DNA of 64,000 nucleotides from Arthrobotrys musiformis (GCA_036971715.1 JAVHJL010000009.1:310001-374000), one strand, 5' to 3'; positions 35,522-46,596 are shown, numbered from the stretch's first letter. Numbers and translations: made by a program. Notes: generated by a model from the sequence alone, not told the origin.

Positions 35522-36842
35522 ATGGCTCCCTCCGCCCAGCCCGTCGTCTCCGCTCCTCCCCAACCCGCAATCCTCACGGAAACCGGCGAGATGCTCGACT
35601 CCTCAGGCCAATCCACAACCGGTGGCTACGGATACCGTGGATACGACCACATCCTCTGGTGGGTCGGAAACGCCAAACAAGCCGCATCCTTCTACGTCAC
35701 CCGCATGGGCTTCAAGCACCTCGCCTACAGCGGTCTCGAAACCGGTTCCAGGGTCTTCGCCTCCCACGTCGTCTCCAACGGGAACGTAAAGTTCGTTCTA
35801 GTCTCCCCCTTGCGACCCAGGCAGATCCAGAATGCGAGCGATGAGGATAAGAAGCTGCTGAAGGAGATGCACGAGCACCTTGAGAAGCACGGTGATGCTG
35901 TTAAGGATGTTTCCTTCGAGGTTGATGATGTATACGCCGTTTACAACCAGGCCGTTAAGAACGGTGCTATCCCCGTCACACCGCCCAAGAGAACCGAAGA
36001 TAAGGAGTTTGGGAGCGTTGTTACTGCTACCATTCAGACCTACGGCGAGACTACGCATACTTTGATTGATAGGAGCAGTTACACGGGGAGCTTCATGCCT
36101 GGATACCGGGCTTCGACGCTGGAGGATCCGTTGTCTGGTTTGCTCCCCGGTATTGAGTTGGAGGCTATCGATCACTGTGTCGGTAACCAGGATTGGGACC
36201 AGATGAACAAAGTTTGCGAGTAGTAAGTCATTCTCTCTTTTTTTTTTAACTGTCGTTACTTGTGAATAGATTATTGATGGAATATGGTATAGCTACGAGA
36301 AGTGCCTCGGCTTCCACCGCTTCTGGTCCGTCGACGACAAGGACATCTGCACCGACTACTCGGCCCTCCGATCCGTCGTCATGGCCTCCCCCAACGAACT
36401 CGTCAAGATGCCCGTCAACGAGCCCGCCCCGGGCAAGAAGAAGTCCCAAATCGAGGAGTACGTTGACTTCTACAACGGCCCCGGCATCCAACACATCGCC
36501 CTCCGCACCAAGGACGTCATCGCTACCGTCACCGCCATGAAGAACCGTGGTATCGAGTTCATTTCCGTCCCCGAAACATACTACTCCGCCATGAAGGAGA
36601 GGCTTGCCAAGCAGGGGATGAAGCTCGAGGAAGACTTCGAGACCCTCCGAAAACTGAACATTCTGATCGACTTCGATGAAGGTGGATATCTTTTGCAGTT
36701 GTTCACAAAGCCTCTGATGGATAGACCGACTGTTTTCATCGAGATTATCCAACGAAACAACTTTGGCGGATTCGGAGCGGGTAATTTCAGGTCGCTGTTC
36801 GAGGCCATCGAGAGAGAGCAGGCCGAGAGAGGGAATTTGTAA
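35522..36842 (+). CDS. hppD: 4-hydroxyphenylpyruvate dioxygenase
   Basis: Converts 4-hydroxyphenylpyruvate to homogentisate, Fe(II)-dependent, the entry to this cluster's pathway. Exons 35522-36222 and 36293-36842, about 416 residues. The two vicinal-oxygen-chelate halves are clear: YRGYDHILWWVGNAKQAASF and FVLVSPL in the first; LEAIDHCVGN, YYEKCLGFHRFW, NGPGIQHIALRT, DEGGYLLQLFTKPL and VFIEIIQR in the second. Predicted iron ligands are His ~218, His ~301 and Glu ~384. The C-terminal GFGAGNFRSLFEAIEREQ gate helix is intact. The gene is divergent from the TTC36 homologue. Confidence 0.97.
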
Positions 36843-37830
36843 ATGAAAGAAACACATGAAAGGAGTAGGAGGTTCGAAGGAGGGGGCTGGTTACGTCTTA
36901 TGATACCACGGCTTTTGTGCTCCCGCTTTTTTTTTTTTTTTTCTTTTTTACGCACTACATTGCATCCGGCTGGCGTTTTAAATCCCTTTATCTGTAAAGT
37001 ATCACTTAATAGCACTATTCTTTCAAAAGTCAACCATCCGCTTCTCAATGAAGGACATCCCTTAAGCCGAGCAAGGCTACCCCTAGGAACGAGACCAGAC
37101 TACCCGTAGGCTAGCTTTAGATCCCGTAGTTTACAATAGAAATCATTATTATTGAAACGCGTAGCCACGTTTTCTAAAACCCCCTCATCAAGTCACCTGA
37201 CAACTTTGAGCTTCAAAAGGTCGCGTCGCGTCTAAAATCCACCATATGACGACATTGGAAACATCAAATTCATCAGATTCTATAAGAAACGTACCCACCA
37301 CCTCTGTAGTCCTTCAACTCCTCAAGTCACGTGATAACTTTTGGATCTCAAAACACCGCTATCGGGTCCCCCACCAAAAAGATCCTCTAGGGAGGGTTTT
37401 TAATATGGTGTATTTTATCAGTGACCTGGGAGGTATTTCCCCTACCGAGAAGCCTTATCCCGTAAACCAAATGAGTGATGGCTGAAGAAGACTCTACTGG
37501 GACGGTTTTTACTATGGCATTTTTGTACCCCCATTTCCTCCTCACCAAAAAAACCATCCTTGGAGAGTTTTTGAATGCGGGTTTTGAAGCCCAAATTCGT
37601 CAGGTGACCAACCCAGCCAAAGGCATATACAGAAAGAAAAGCATATGAGAAATCCTTTCTATTCTAGAATCTAAAGCTATCATGTGACTGACTATGGACA
37701 CCTATACCCCCTTATCCCTACCTCTGAAGTCCAAAAGAATCATGCGATATAATGTTAAAAGCTTCGCAAAATGCCACTCGTATATCAGTCATGTGACTAT
37801 TTTGGACATCAAAACAGACAGACGCCATTA

Positions 37831-37858
37831 AGTAGTACTTGAAATTTCAAGTACTACT
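37831..37858. repeat. Perfect 28-bp palindrome
   Basis: AGTAGTACTTGAAA followed immediately by its exact reverse complement, with no spacer. Directly followed by a stretch rich in AGTAC/GGTACC words. It could be the terminus of a decayed small element or a cruciform-forming site. Confidence 0.85.
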
Positions 37859-38152
37859 CCAGTACCCCGTGGTAGCTGCTAGGTAAGTAGTCAGTCACCT
37901 GCTTAAGTACTTTAGGTAGCAGTTACTCGGTTACCAGGCCACTCCAGTAGCAAGTAGGTACCTACCTCCTAGTAGCGAGACTAGGGTAGACTAAGAGGTA
38001 CTTAGCTTTATATCTATAATGCGTCTAGATGACTCTAGGATCGAAACTATATAATATGACCCTCGTTCGAGGAAGAACAGCTTCTAGGAACCACCCAAGT
38101 CACATGACAATTCACATGATAACTTCAAGCTTCAAAATGAACGTGACTTGAA

Positions 38153-38377
38153 TCCTCGTTCGAGGATCCTCTAGAAGCAGTCGAGTCACACGATTACTTC
38201 GAGCTTCGAAATGAATGTGACCTTGAATCCTCGTTCGAGGAACATCTGCGAGCAATCGAGTCACATGATTACTTCGGGCTTCGAAACGAACGTGACCTTG
38301 GATCCTCGTTCGAGGACTGTTGGAAATCGTCCAGTCACATGATCACTTTGTCTATCAAAATAGGCCTATAATTGAAC
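38153..38377. repeat. Three 75-bp tandem units
   Basis: Starts at 38153, 38228 and 38303 are each marked by TCCTCGTTCGAGGA, itself an inverted repeat (TCCTCG-TT-CGAGGA). Each unit goes on through a variable spacer to the 30-bp motif, and the first two end with GAAYGTGACCTTG. A fourth, more diverged unit precedes at about 38060. Copies differ by point changes, so the duplication is not recent. Confidence 0.75.
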
Positions 38378-39465
38378 CCCCGGATTTGAACCCCCAGGAA
38401 ATTCTCAAGTCACATGATGCCTTTGGATCTCAAAAGCTTCGAACAGATAAGGATCCTTCATCCGTAAGATAGGAGTCCAAATCCCAAAGTCACATGAGAA
38501 CTTGCGGTCTCGAAACACATGTCCCTCCGTCTAAAGTCACATGACGATTTTGGGATCTAAAAGACAGATATTTCTCGACCGAGAAATGTTTCCTCTCTTC
38601 TCTGCTCAGACCGCTTGAGGAGAAAAATCTTGAATGATTCCCATTGACGTCAAGAATTCTCCCCCGTCAACGTGCAAAGATCGTGTCCAGTCTCGTATCA
38701 GGACCTGGCGGTATGAACAACACGAAATCTCCAAATCTCCAACGTCTGCCAAGACAAAAGAACCCTAAGACCGCCTTCCCAACTAGGAACACCCACACAC
38801 GAAATTCGCAAAAAAGTCGAGAATAAATATTACTGAGTGTGTAATACTGATATCTACGGCCATAGGAAGAGGAGCATAGGGTATCCCGTCCGCTCTGCCT
38901 TACTCAAGCCTCTTACTGTCAGAGTAGTACTGGAATCGGTGACGGTCCGGGAATTTCGGATGCTGTAGATGAAAATATTCTTTTGACATTTTTTTATTTT
39001 TTATTTTTTTTTTCAATCTTCATCTTTTTGCCTTTTTACTCTTTCATCCTCTCTCCCTTGTAGGATGATAGGTTTGTCTTTCTGAGTGTCAGAATCGTCC
39101 AATGATCGTGGATGTCGCGATGGTGTCGGTCAACCAATCTCTCCATAACACGACCCACAAATATACTATATAACACCACCCTCCAACTACAATTGAAGTT
39201 AAGGAATCGCACAGACATCTCAATTTTATGTGATATAGCCTATGGTATTGCCCCGTGGCGCGAGGGGGCATCAACAGGCAACATCAGACTTCTAACCAGC
39301 ACTACTAAGATGGAATATTCTCCACATATACATAGTATATCAATATCAATCCTCTTCAATTCATTCATTTTATCAAACAGACGCCCATTCCATGGTATTC
39401 CCAAGCCAAATCACAAACAATACTCCAAGCTAAAAAAACATTAATCAAAACCTCCAGTAAACCCC

Positions 39466-41190
39466 CTACACCAACTTCTCTTCAGGTATATCAGCCATAT
39501 ACCAGTTAGCCCTCGGCAGCGGCGGCAAAGTCGGACTATCCGCAACAGTCACAGGCCTCCCCACCCTCACAGCTCGCGGGCTTTTATAAGACTTATCCGC
39601 CTCCCTCCCCGCCATCGGCTTCTTCTCATCATAAACCGGATCCTTCAGATCCAAAACCGAAACATCAGGCGCGCTCAACGCCATAAATCTACTCATGATC
39701 GCTGAGAACGAGTCCAGGTGCTTGTGCAGCGCCTGCTTGTGCGGGTATTTATTCTTCAACGCTTGGATTTTGGCGTAGTCCACCCCTTCGACTTTGTAGG
39801 TTGGTTCCGGGATGGGGCTCAGTGGGGGTTTCGGTTTGGATAGGTTTGAGAGGGTTGGTTTGTTCGCTGAGTTTTTAATGTTAGTCGTGGTATGTTCCGT
39901 TTATGGGGTTTAAATGGGGGGGGGGGGGGTATACCTTCAACGACGCTCTTATTCCTCGTTCCGAGATGTTCTGCCAGCAGATCATGTATTTGGTGGTATA
40001 AAACAGATTGTTGCCTCAATTTCTCCTGAATCGCAGGATTCGAGAAGGAATTCTTATTCCAAGGCATGGCCTCAACCGGCTGAGGCGCCGTCGCAGAATT
40101 AGGTTCAATCATCACCTCAGTCGGTAACACAGGAAACCGCGGCGCAGCCGATGTGACAATTTTAATATCCGGTTTCTTCGCTTTCGTCGTCGTCGTTGTT
40201 CCCGTGGTTACCCTTCCTCCTGCGGCGTCCGTTTTATACACAGCGGTGGTATTAGCAGGAGGTGGGGTTTCCACCGTAGGAATGGAAGATGGTGCCGGTG
40301 TATTAATTGCAGTGTACTGATCGTCGCTTAGTATGCTCCCGCCGCCGCTCCATTTTGCGGAATGTGCCATCGTGGGCGAGGAATGTGGACTGATATCGGA
40401 GAGGCGGTCGTAGCTGTCTATGTCTGAGGGAGATGGACTGCGGGAAGGAATGTGAATTGGCGAGGAGGACATTGTGTCGGTTCCTGCTGTATTATCATTC
40501 GTAATAATTGCGGTGGAGGAGGTGGTGGTGGTGTTATTCGGCAGCTCGAAGGGGCCGGGGTTAATTGGTTCTGGGGTATTGATATTATCGTCGCTGGGGA
40601 AGTATTTTATTATGTGATCCTTTTCGTTAGCTATTTTGCTTAAATTTTTTTCATTGAGGGAATTTGAAATGCGAATTGCGGATTTTTTTTTGGATATACG
40701 GGAATGGTTGATGGTGGTGGGGTGGTTGAGACGGGTATGATACCTTTCGACCGTCAGGTATATTTTTACCGACTCGATGTTGTCAACTTCCAGCATGTGA
40801 GCGATGAAGCGGTTCACCGGCCGGATGTTTAGGAGGTATATATCCAGGATCTTGAATAATATCGCGACGGGGATTAAGATGTATCTATTATATTATCACC
40901 ATAACACTATTGTTATTACTTTTGTTTCTTCAAAAATCCTAAAAGGGCATATCCACGAGCTCGAGCGCGAGGCTGAAAGGGAAAAAATACGGGAGTTATA
41001 TATCTCAAACGTGTATTTAGCCCTGTCGGGGGGAAGGAAAAAAGACGAAAACGTACGTTACCACGCCTGACAGGTACGATAGTACTTTCTGCAAAGTCGG
41101 CGCACAGATTACAAACATAACGAGGATGACGATGCCCGTGTGGGAATCCCGCCATCTAGCCATAAACCCGCGCTCCGTGTGAGGAACCAT
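39466..41190 (-). CDS. Orphan N-terminally membrane-anchored protein
   Basis: Exons 41190-41057, 40884-39935 and 39866-39466 (minus strand), about 494 residues. I start at GCCATGG (41190); the open frame continues upstream but has no ATG, and ATG-CTT-TGA sits in the leader. Residues about 15-75 form two hydrophobic segments (GIVILVMFVICAPTLQKVLS and YILIPVAILFKILDIYLLNI). Then comes HMLEVDNIESVKIYLTVERY. The rest is low-complexity S/T/P/N-rich with a basic C-terminal third (ALKNKYPHKQALHKHLDSF). The last intron carries a G14 run (39916-39929, plus) and a CTAAC branch point. I do not recognise the family. Confidence 0.6.
39916..39929. repeat. G14 homopolymer (intronic)
   Basis: Fourteen G on the plus strand, just after the last donor of the minus-strand gene, so length variation here would not change its protein. 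Confidence 0.75.
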
Positions 41191-41870
41191 GGCTTCCGTA
41201 GCGAAATAGTCATGTGAAGACCCGTTACTCAAAGCATAGAATGTGGAAATTTCCGTTAAACTGGATGCGGTGTTTAGTGTTGCAGGGTGTTGGAATTTAG
41301 GGGGGGGGGAGGTTGGATAATGTGCTTCTGGTTTCTTGAGGGTTCTAGATTGCGGATATGAAGGAGTTAAGATGGGAGGAGGAAAAGATGGAGATTATTA
41401 CTGGGAAATTAGGGATTTGGAAATTAATGAGGGAGGTTTTTTTGTTTGACCGACGTTTGGGATTGTCGGATTGCATGATGGGAATAGAGTTTGCATGCGA
41501 CTACGTAGTTTTGTGTCTATAATTCTATGATTCTTGCTCAAGCCGTCGACGGAAACGGAAGTCTGCCGTATTGGTGGGCTCGCTTCTGGAACCCGGGGTT
41601 AGAATTGGAGGCGAGATCCAGATACCCGTTATGGCTATTTCTTTTATTAGTTTAGTGTCGGGGTAGCAAAATACATAGCCTCGTGGGTCCGTGGTTACAG
41701 GACGACCTCGTGGGAAATTATATTAATTAGGGCATGCGCCAGACCTCAAATTATTTAATCTAGAATATTAATACTAAGGAGAAGGGAAAAAAGAAAGAAA
41801 AAACGGGTTATCCCAGTAGATCACCAGTCTAAAGGGCGATCGTGCACACCGATCTGTTCTCGAAGCGACG
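41191..41870. other. Leader and spacer, no gene
   Basis: Upstream of the membrane protein and downstream of the prenyltransferase stop. It includes a purine-rich tract (41340-41400) and a G9 run near 41302. A two-codon upstream ORF (ATG CTT TGA on the minus strand, about 41235) lies in the presumed 5' leader. Confidence 0.45.
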
Positions 41871-43347
41871 TCATTGCATTCGCAATTTTTCCAAAACGGC
41901 CCGAAGGATCACATTCCTCTCTCCGGCCTGATTCTCCAGTCTTCCCAGCTGATTATCCATTCCGTTGTCCAACTCTTCGAGAATATTCAATGTGTACTCC
42001 ATGCTTTCTGATCGCATCAAGATTTTCATGACGGTATCCTTCTGTTCGGGTGATAGATTGCCCTGTCGAGCTCGCATGGTAAGAAGGCTCTTTAGTTGTG
42101 TGCCTTCTTTGCTGTTTCTTAGGGAATGTATGAGCATCAGTGAGTATTTTCCCTCGTCTAGGTCGGAGAGATGGCCTTTGGTTTTGGTGTACTAGTAATT
42201 GTTAGAAATAAGCAGTGCCATCAAGTATGGGGGGAAGACGTACCTCGTGAGACATGAGGTTGTTGTAATCATCGCGTGTCTGGTAGAATCGCCCCAGGAA
42301 TAAGAGGAAATCTTCGACATCGAGGTCTCTGTGCACGTTCGATCATATTCATTTGATTAGTGGGCAATGCAAAAGATTGCTGGTTTTTATGAACCTCGCG
42401 AGATCCCAACAGGAGAATCTAGATAGTGAAAAGGGAAATCTCATACCTGTTCCGTGTAGCTTGGTCTCTCATCAAACCGACGGCGACGCGGAAGAAGCCC
42501 CCGCATTCTGTATTCGTTAGCCATTCTGTAGTAAAGTAGTCCAAATATGGTGGGGGAGGCCAACTTACTTCCATCGATCATTTTGATATAGTCCCTCTCG
42601 GATGGTACCTCTCCATTGAAAGTCGCATGGAGATCATGTGCTTGTCCAATGCCGACATCACAGGCACCCTCTAGAAATAGCACACCGTATTAGCACCCTA
42701 GTACCCTTTTTACCCCTCTTCCCTTCTTTTTGGAGATTTGGTATACGTACGAGTAAAAATATCTACTGCGGCGGGAGACAACTTGGAGGCTTCCCCGACA
42801 CACTTCAGAAGCAAGTAGTTTGCGGAGTTAATGGCTTGTGGCACACCAAATACCATATGTGCAGCTGGCGCCCCGCGGCGTAACTCAGAGTTATCTTGGA
42901 TATCATCCATTCTATGAGCAGATTGTATGTATTAGATATTGTTCCTTTTGTGGTTAATTGGGAATCCTATCATATAAATGACGGCACGCCAAACAATAGA
43001 GACTTTTGGATTGCATATAGCGTCTGAATATATATAGATGTAATGGAGAAGGAAGAACGTACATGCAACATGATATCTGGAGCATCCTGCCTATCGCCTT
43101 GATGATATCGAGCTGCGGCGAAGGGACCCTGTACCAGATATTGAAGCCATCAATGAAAACGCTCAGGGTGTTCTTGCCCGGAAGATTTTCGAAGTAGTCG
43201 CATGGTTCGCGAGCGATCTTATAATCGCAATTGATTGTTATGTCAGTTAATGTATGCGTTATTGTAATATACAAACGTGGTGACACGAACCTCTTCTGGG
43301 AGCGCAGGGAGCCTCTGAAGCCAGCAATTGGGGGCTGAAAGTTGCAT
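41871..43347 (-). CDS. Geranylgeranyl-diphosphate-synthase-like prenyltransferase
   Basis: Seven exons on the minus strand: 43347-43291, 43217-43063, 42911-42751, 42670-42569, 42507-42447, 42328-42244 and 42191-41871; about 313 residues, all phases consistent. The polyprenyl-synthase motifs are in order: EPCDYFENLPGKNTLSVFID, first Asp-rich MDDIQDNSELRRGAPAAHMV, GQAHDLHATFNGEVPSERDY, MIDGKCGGFFRVAVGLM, and second site FYQTRDDYNNLMSHE with GHLSDLDEGKYSLMLIHSLR. Family reaction: farnesyl diphosphate plus isopentenyl diphosphate to geranylgeranyl diphosphate. The residues before the first motif (LQISCCIMDD) are unlike housekeeping enzymes (LHNASLLIDD-like), and the N-terminus is short, so it may serve a specialised terpenoid or have altered chain length. 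No terpene cyclase is visible nearby. Confidence 0.88.
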
Positions 43348-44065
43348 TTTGATATGTCGCAGGCTTGAACTTGGCTAGGCTTGAGTGGATATGGTATATT
43401 ATCAACTGATCGGGTGGATTAGCTTCCAAGACAGATTCTTTTCAGAGACATATCGTGACTTTTATAGTCCCCTGGCTTCAGGTAGTGCGGGCCGCTGCGC
43501 AGGCCGTTGCGAGACCGCCTCAGCCCCGAAAGTCGCAAACGGAGTTCCATGTTATTGTGTAACAAATGTAATAGAATTCTATTGCTAGGCAACAGCACAT
43601 ATATCGTTCCGTATCGAGTCCGAAGGGCATCACGAGCTCGTGCCTGGGCTCTGATACCGGTCCGTGCCTAATGCAACCACCCTCTGTGACCATTGGCTGC
43701 GTTGGCTCGCGGAATTGCAATGTTGGAATGAGGTTGAGAATGTGTTGTCGCGTTGTCGTGTTGCACAATAATGTGGCTTGTGGTTTGTTGTGGCTGTGGC
43801 TGTGGCTGTGAGTTGTGCGGCAAACAATCTTCACGCGTTGACCCGCCTTTCTCTCTCTCTTCCCATCCATCTGCGACCTGATCAGTCGTCTACATCAACC
43901 ACCTCCCCCAACTTCCATCGCTACTTCCTCGGACCACGAGACCCCGCTCACAAACCTCATCGCTGACATCCTTTCTCTATCTCTCTCTCTTCCTCTCTCG
44001 CTCATATAAATCTACCCATCTCCATCTTTACATCCATCGTCATCTCTCATCTGTCATCCGTCACC
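43348..44065. promoter_or_regulatory. Divergent promoter with TATA box
   Basis: Spacer between the prenyltransferase and an RRM protein. A CT-rich tract (about 43848-44000) is followed by TATAAA at 44005-44010, 56 bases before the RRM-protein ATG, a good core-promoter arrangement. A GGCTGT repeat (GTGGCTGTGGCTGTGGCTGT) lies at about 43789-43810. Confidence 0.6.
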
Positions 44066-45344
44066 ATGGCGAAAACAAAAGCAAAGGATTTGGACAAGAT
44101 GCTCCAAGCAGGTTCGTCGCTGACTACCTAACCTCCTTGCACCAGCTCTATCCAAAACTAACCACCATTCCTAGCTCGTAAACAACGTGCCAATGAGTCC
44201 GGAAAAGGCAACAATGGCAAGGGTGTCGCCGCCATTCCGACGGGTCCTCGAGCCGGCGTTCAGAAGGTACAAATCCATTCTCCGGTCCTATAATCGCGAA
44301 TTGTTACTGGGAATCTCGGGAAACTTTTCGTCCTCTACCCTTCATATCTTCTCGTTGGGCTCTTCGTTACCTTCCGTTATTCCGTTCGATTTCCTTTTCC
44401 TTCGGGCCTCTTCGGCGGGAACGACTGTTGCCTTACGATACACACTCCCCTTGATTTCACTTGACCTCTCATATCATTGCTGGACGCTTTCTTACTGAAC
44501 TCGCTGCCCCATTTCAGAGGAAGACCGCCCCGCAACCTCCCGCCTCTCTGAACGGAAAATGGACACACGATCTTCACGCTTCCGTCTCAACCCCTCGACA
44601 GTCCAAGTCGCTCGGAGCCACGAATGGTGCCAAGGCACCAATTATTATCAGCCAAAAGGTCGCCAAAAAGCTGGCTAGCAATCGGCTATTCGAGGCCTTA
44701 CATGGTGCTGGTGATGCTGGAAAGCCTACAGCCAACGACCTTGGTGTCAACATTCGTGGTGCTTCTAGGCCCAAAAACCTAGGCGGTGGGATCACCATCA
44801 AGGGCAGCGCTGGCCCCTTCGCTGTCCAGGGGTCCAATTTTGCCCCTGGCACCACAGCTTCCGATATCCGATCGATATTGGAGAAGTTTGGGCTTTCCCC
44901 AATCAACTGTGGGATCCTCAGCGCAAATCCCACGGTCATTGCGGAATTTCTCTTCGAAACCCGTGACGAGGCTGATCGGTGTGTGGAGATTTTCAACAAC
45001 AAGGTCGGAGACAGTAAGTACAGAGTTGTTCGTTTGTCCGACTGACGGGATTTATGAATTTGCTAACCGTGGGCGTTGCAGACCGTCTCTTACACTTTAC
45101 GATCAAGGACACTCCCCAGCTGCCTGTCCCAAACAAACCCCGCGGTCACCTCCAGACGCAGGCGCAACCGATTGCTCAGCAGATCCCCACCGGCCCGAGG
45201 GGTGGTGCTTCCCAAATCGTTGTAGACGGGAAGTATGGTTTCTCGGCTCCCCGAGCTGCGGGATCCGGCCTGTACAGCGATGCGATGGTTGCCTCGGGGC
45301 CGAGGAGGCAGACCAGAGGCCGAAATCAGGGTGCGACACGCTAG
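44066..45344 (+). CDS. RRM-domain RNA-binding protein
   Basis: Exons 44066-44111, 44175-44266, 44518-45013 and 45082-45344, about 298 residues. Basic, low-complexity N-terminus (MAKTKAKDLDKMLQAARKQR, IPTGPRAG). It then has a single RRM-like domain: FAVQGSNFAPGTTASDIRSI (beta1/alpha1), GILSANPTVIAEFLFET and RDEADRCVEIFNNKVGD (alpha2), and RLLHFTIKD after the last intron. The C-terminus is R/G-rich (SGPRRQTRGRNQGATR). By architecture it resembles mRNA-binding/export adaptors, but I cannot assign an orthologue. The 251-base intron before exon 3 is long for this window. Confidence 0.75.
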
Positions 45345-46596
45345 GAGTGGTATTCAGACCACCCTTTCGATTTCGGCATCCAAGGCTACTTTTTTCCTTC
45401 TCCGATTGCTATTGAGCGCACTGGCCGGCACCGGCTCTCCTAAGAGCTCGGTTGCCAGGCATGGATGATAAGATTGCGGATGGATCTCTTGCTCTCCTTT
45501 CCTCTTCCCTTTTACTTCTTCCAATTCTGCTTTATCCTCAAATGAGCGGCTGGTGGGAGTCACTACATATTACTGCATATCACTATTCGCTACATACTTC
45601 TTACTCTGTCCTTTTTTTATCACCATGGCTATTACTTACTGTTTATCGAAATGGGCGTTTTCGGTGCTTGCATGGCTTGCATTATCTCACGTTGTCTGTT
45701 CGTCTATTAATTCTGCTATCATATCCTTCTCCCTCATGATATTATTAGTGGAGCTGGAATGGATGTCTCTTATTCTTCTTTGAAATGTTTTATGATACCA
45801 CTGTTTCTATCTAACCTTCTCTCGTGGGCCGTCTGTGAATGATGTAGTATACTTGCCGTGATGATGATGTCGAGAATGTGATTTTATATGGAGAACCCTT
45901 GTCGATGTCCGTTTGTTCTTCCTTCCTTGTCTGTTTCTGAGTGAGACCTCTTTTGAACTCATCCATCCTCAAACAGCCCGGACCTGGCTGACCTGACGGA
46001 CCTAACCAGACCTAACCGACCTGACCGGGATCCTTCCCTTTCCCTCCTCCCTCTTTTCCCTCCTCGCCCTCAATGCATCGCTATGGCATCGATCCACGAA
46101 TAAAACCCGCAATTGGGGGAGGACCGTCGTACAAATCACACCCAGCCGCCCCTACTTTTGGTCGAGATCGAGATCGATATTTGGGTATACATCCGGGGAG
46201 AGAGTAGATGATCCACTGATATATACTCATCATATCGTCTTTTGGTATTCGGTCTGGATCTGTTGGTTTCGTCTTTCTACCACCTTCTTCCCCCCCTTTT
46301 TTTTTCTTTTATTTTCTTTTCTTTTAGACGGGGATTCCGGATTGATATGTTGTGAGAGGCAGTCCTCAGACGCGTTTGTGGTTTGGATTATATCGTATCG
46401 TCATTGAAATATTCATTGCTGTGCTGGATTGTCTGTCTGGCTGTCCAACCAACACCACTGCAGACCAGAGTCACATCATATCATATCATACCACCTCTCT
46501 CCCCTTCCATCTTCTTCTTCTCCAACCACCAAACAAATATACATATATCATACCATATCATATCATCCCAGCAAAGAAGAAAACCAAGGGAAAAAG
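45345..46596. other. Intergenic, no gene seen
   Basis: 1.25 kb. It has degenerate CCTGACC/CCTAACC words (45985-46030) and a TCATATCATATCATACC repeat near 46475 and 46549-46565, in the leader of the next gene. No gene supported. Confidence 0.5.

Larger units (their letters stand above)
37189..38563. repeat. Dispersed 30-bp motif array (about 14 copies, both strands)
   Basis: Recurring degenerate unit, consensus roughly (C/A)AAGTCACATGATNACTT followed by TGGATCTCAAAA. Plus-strand copies begin near 37189, 37243 (partial), 37323, 37738 (weak), 37787, 38096, 38182, 38257, 38331, 38406, 38486 and 38533; reversed copies lie at 37581-37608 and 37662-37687. The core TCACATGA/TCACGTGA is near-palindromic. 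No reading frame is maintained across copies, so this is a DNA- or RNA-level element rather than coding. Confidence 0.75.
36843..39465. other. Non-coding region with repeat array
   Basis: 2.6 kb without a convincing gene. It holds a 28-bp perfect palindrome, a GTAC/CCTAC-rich patch (37860-38000), about 14 dispersed copies of a 30-bp motif and three 75-bp tandem units, listed separately. T-rich around 38990-39020. Confidence 0.7.

Noticed and set aside
38153..38320. CCTCGTTCGAGG words as tRNA T-arms (B box)
   Set aside because: The GTTCGA core recurs at a 75-bp period with no matching A box, acceptor stem or anticodon arm, so these are repeats, not tRNA genes.
37189..38563. CRISPR-like array
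   Set aside because: Spacers are of irregular length, copies are degenerate and occur on both strands, and the host is a eukaryote.
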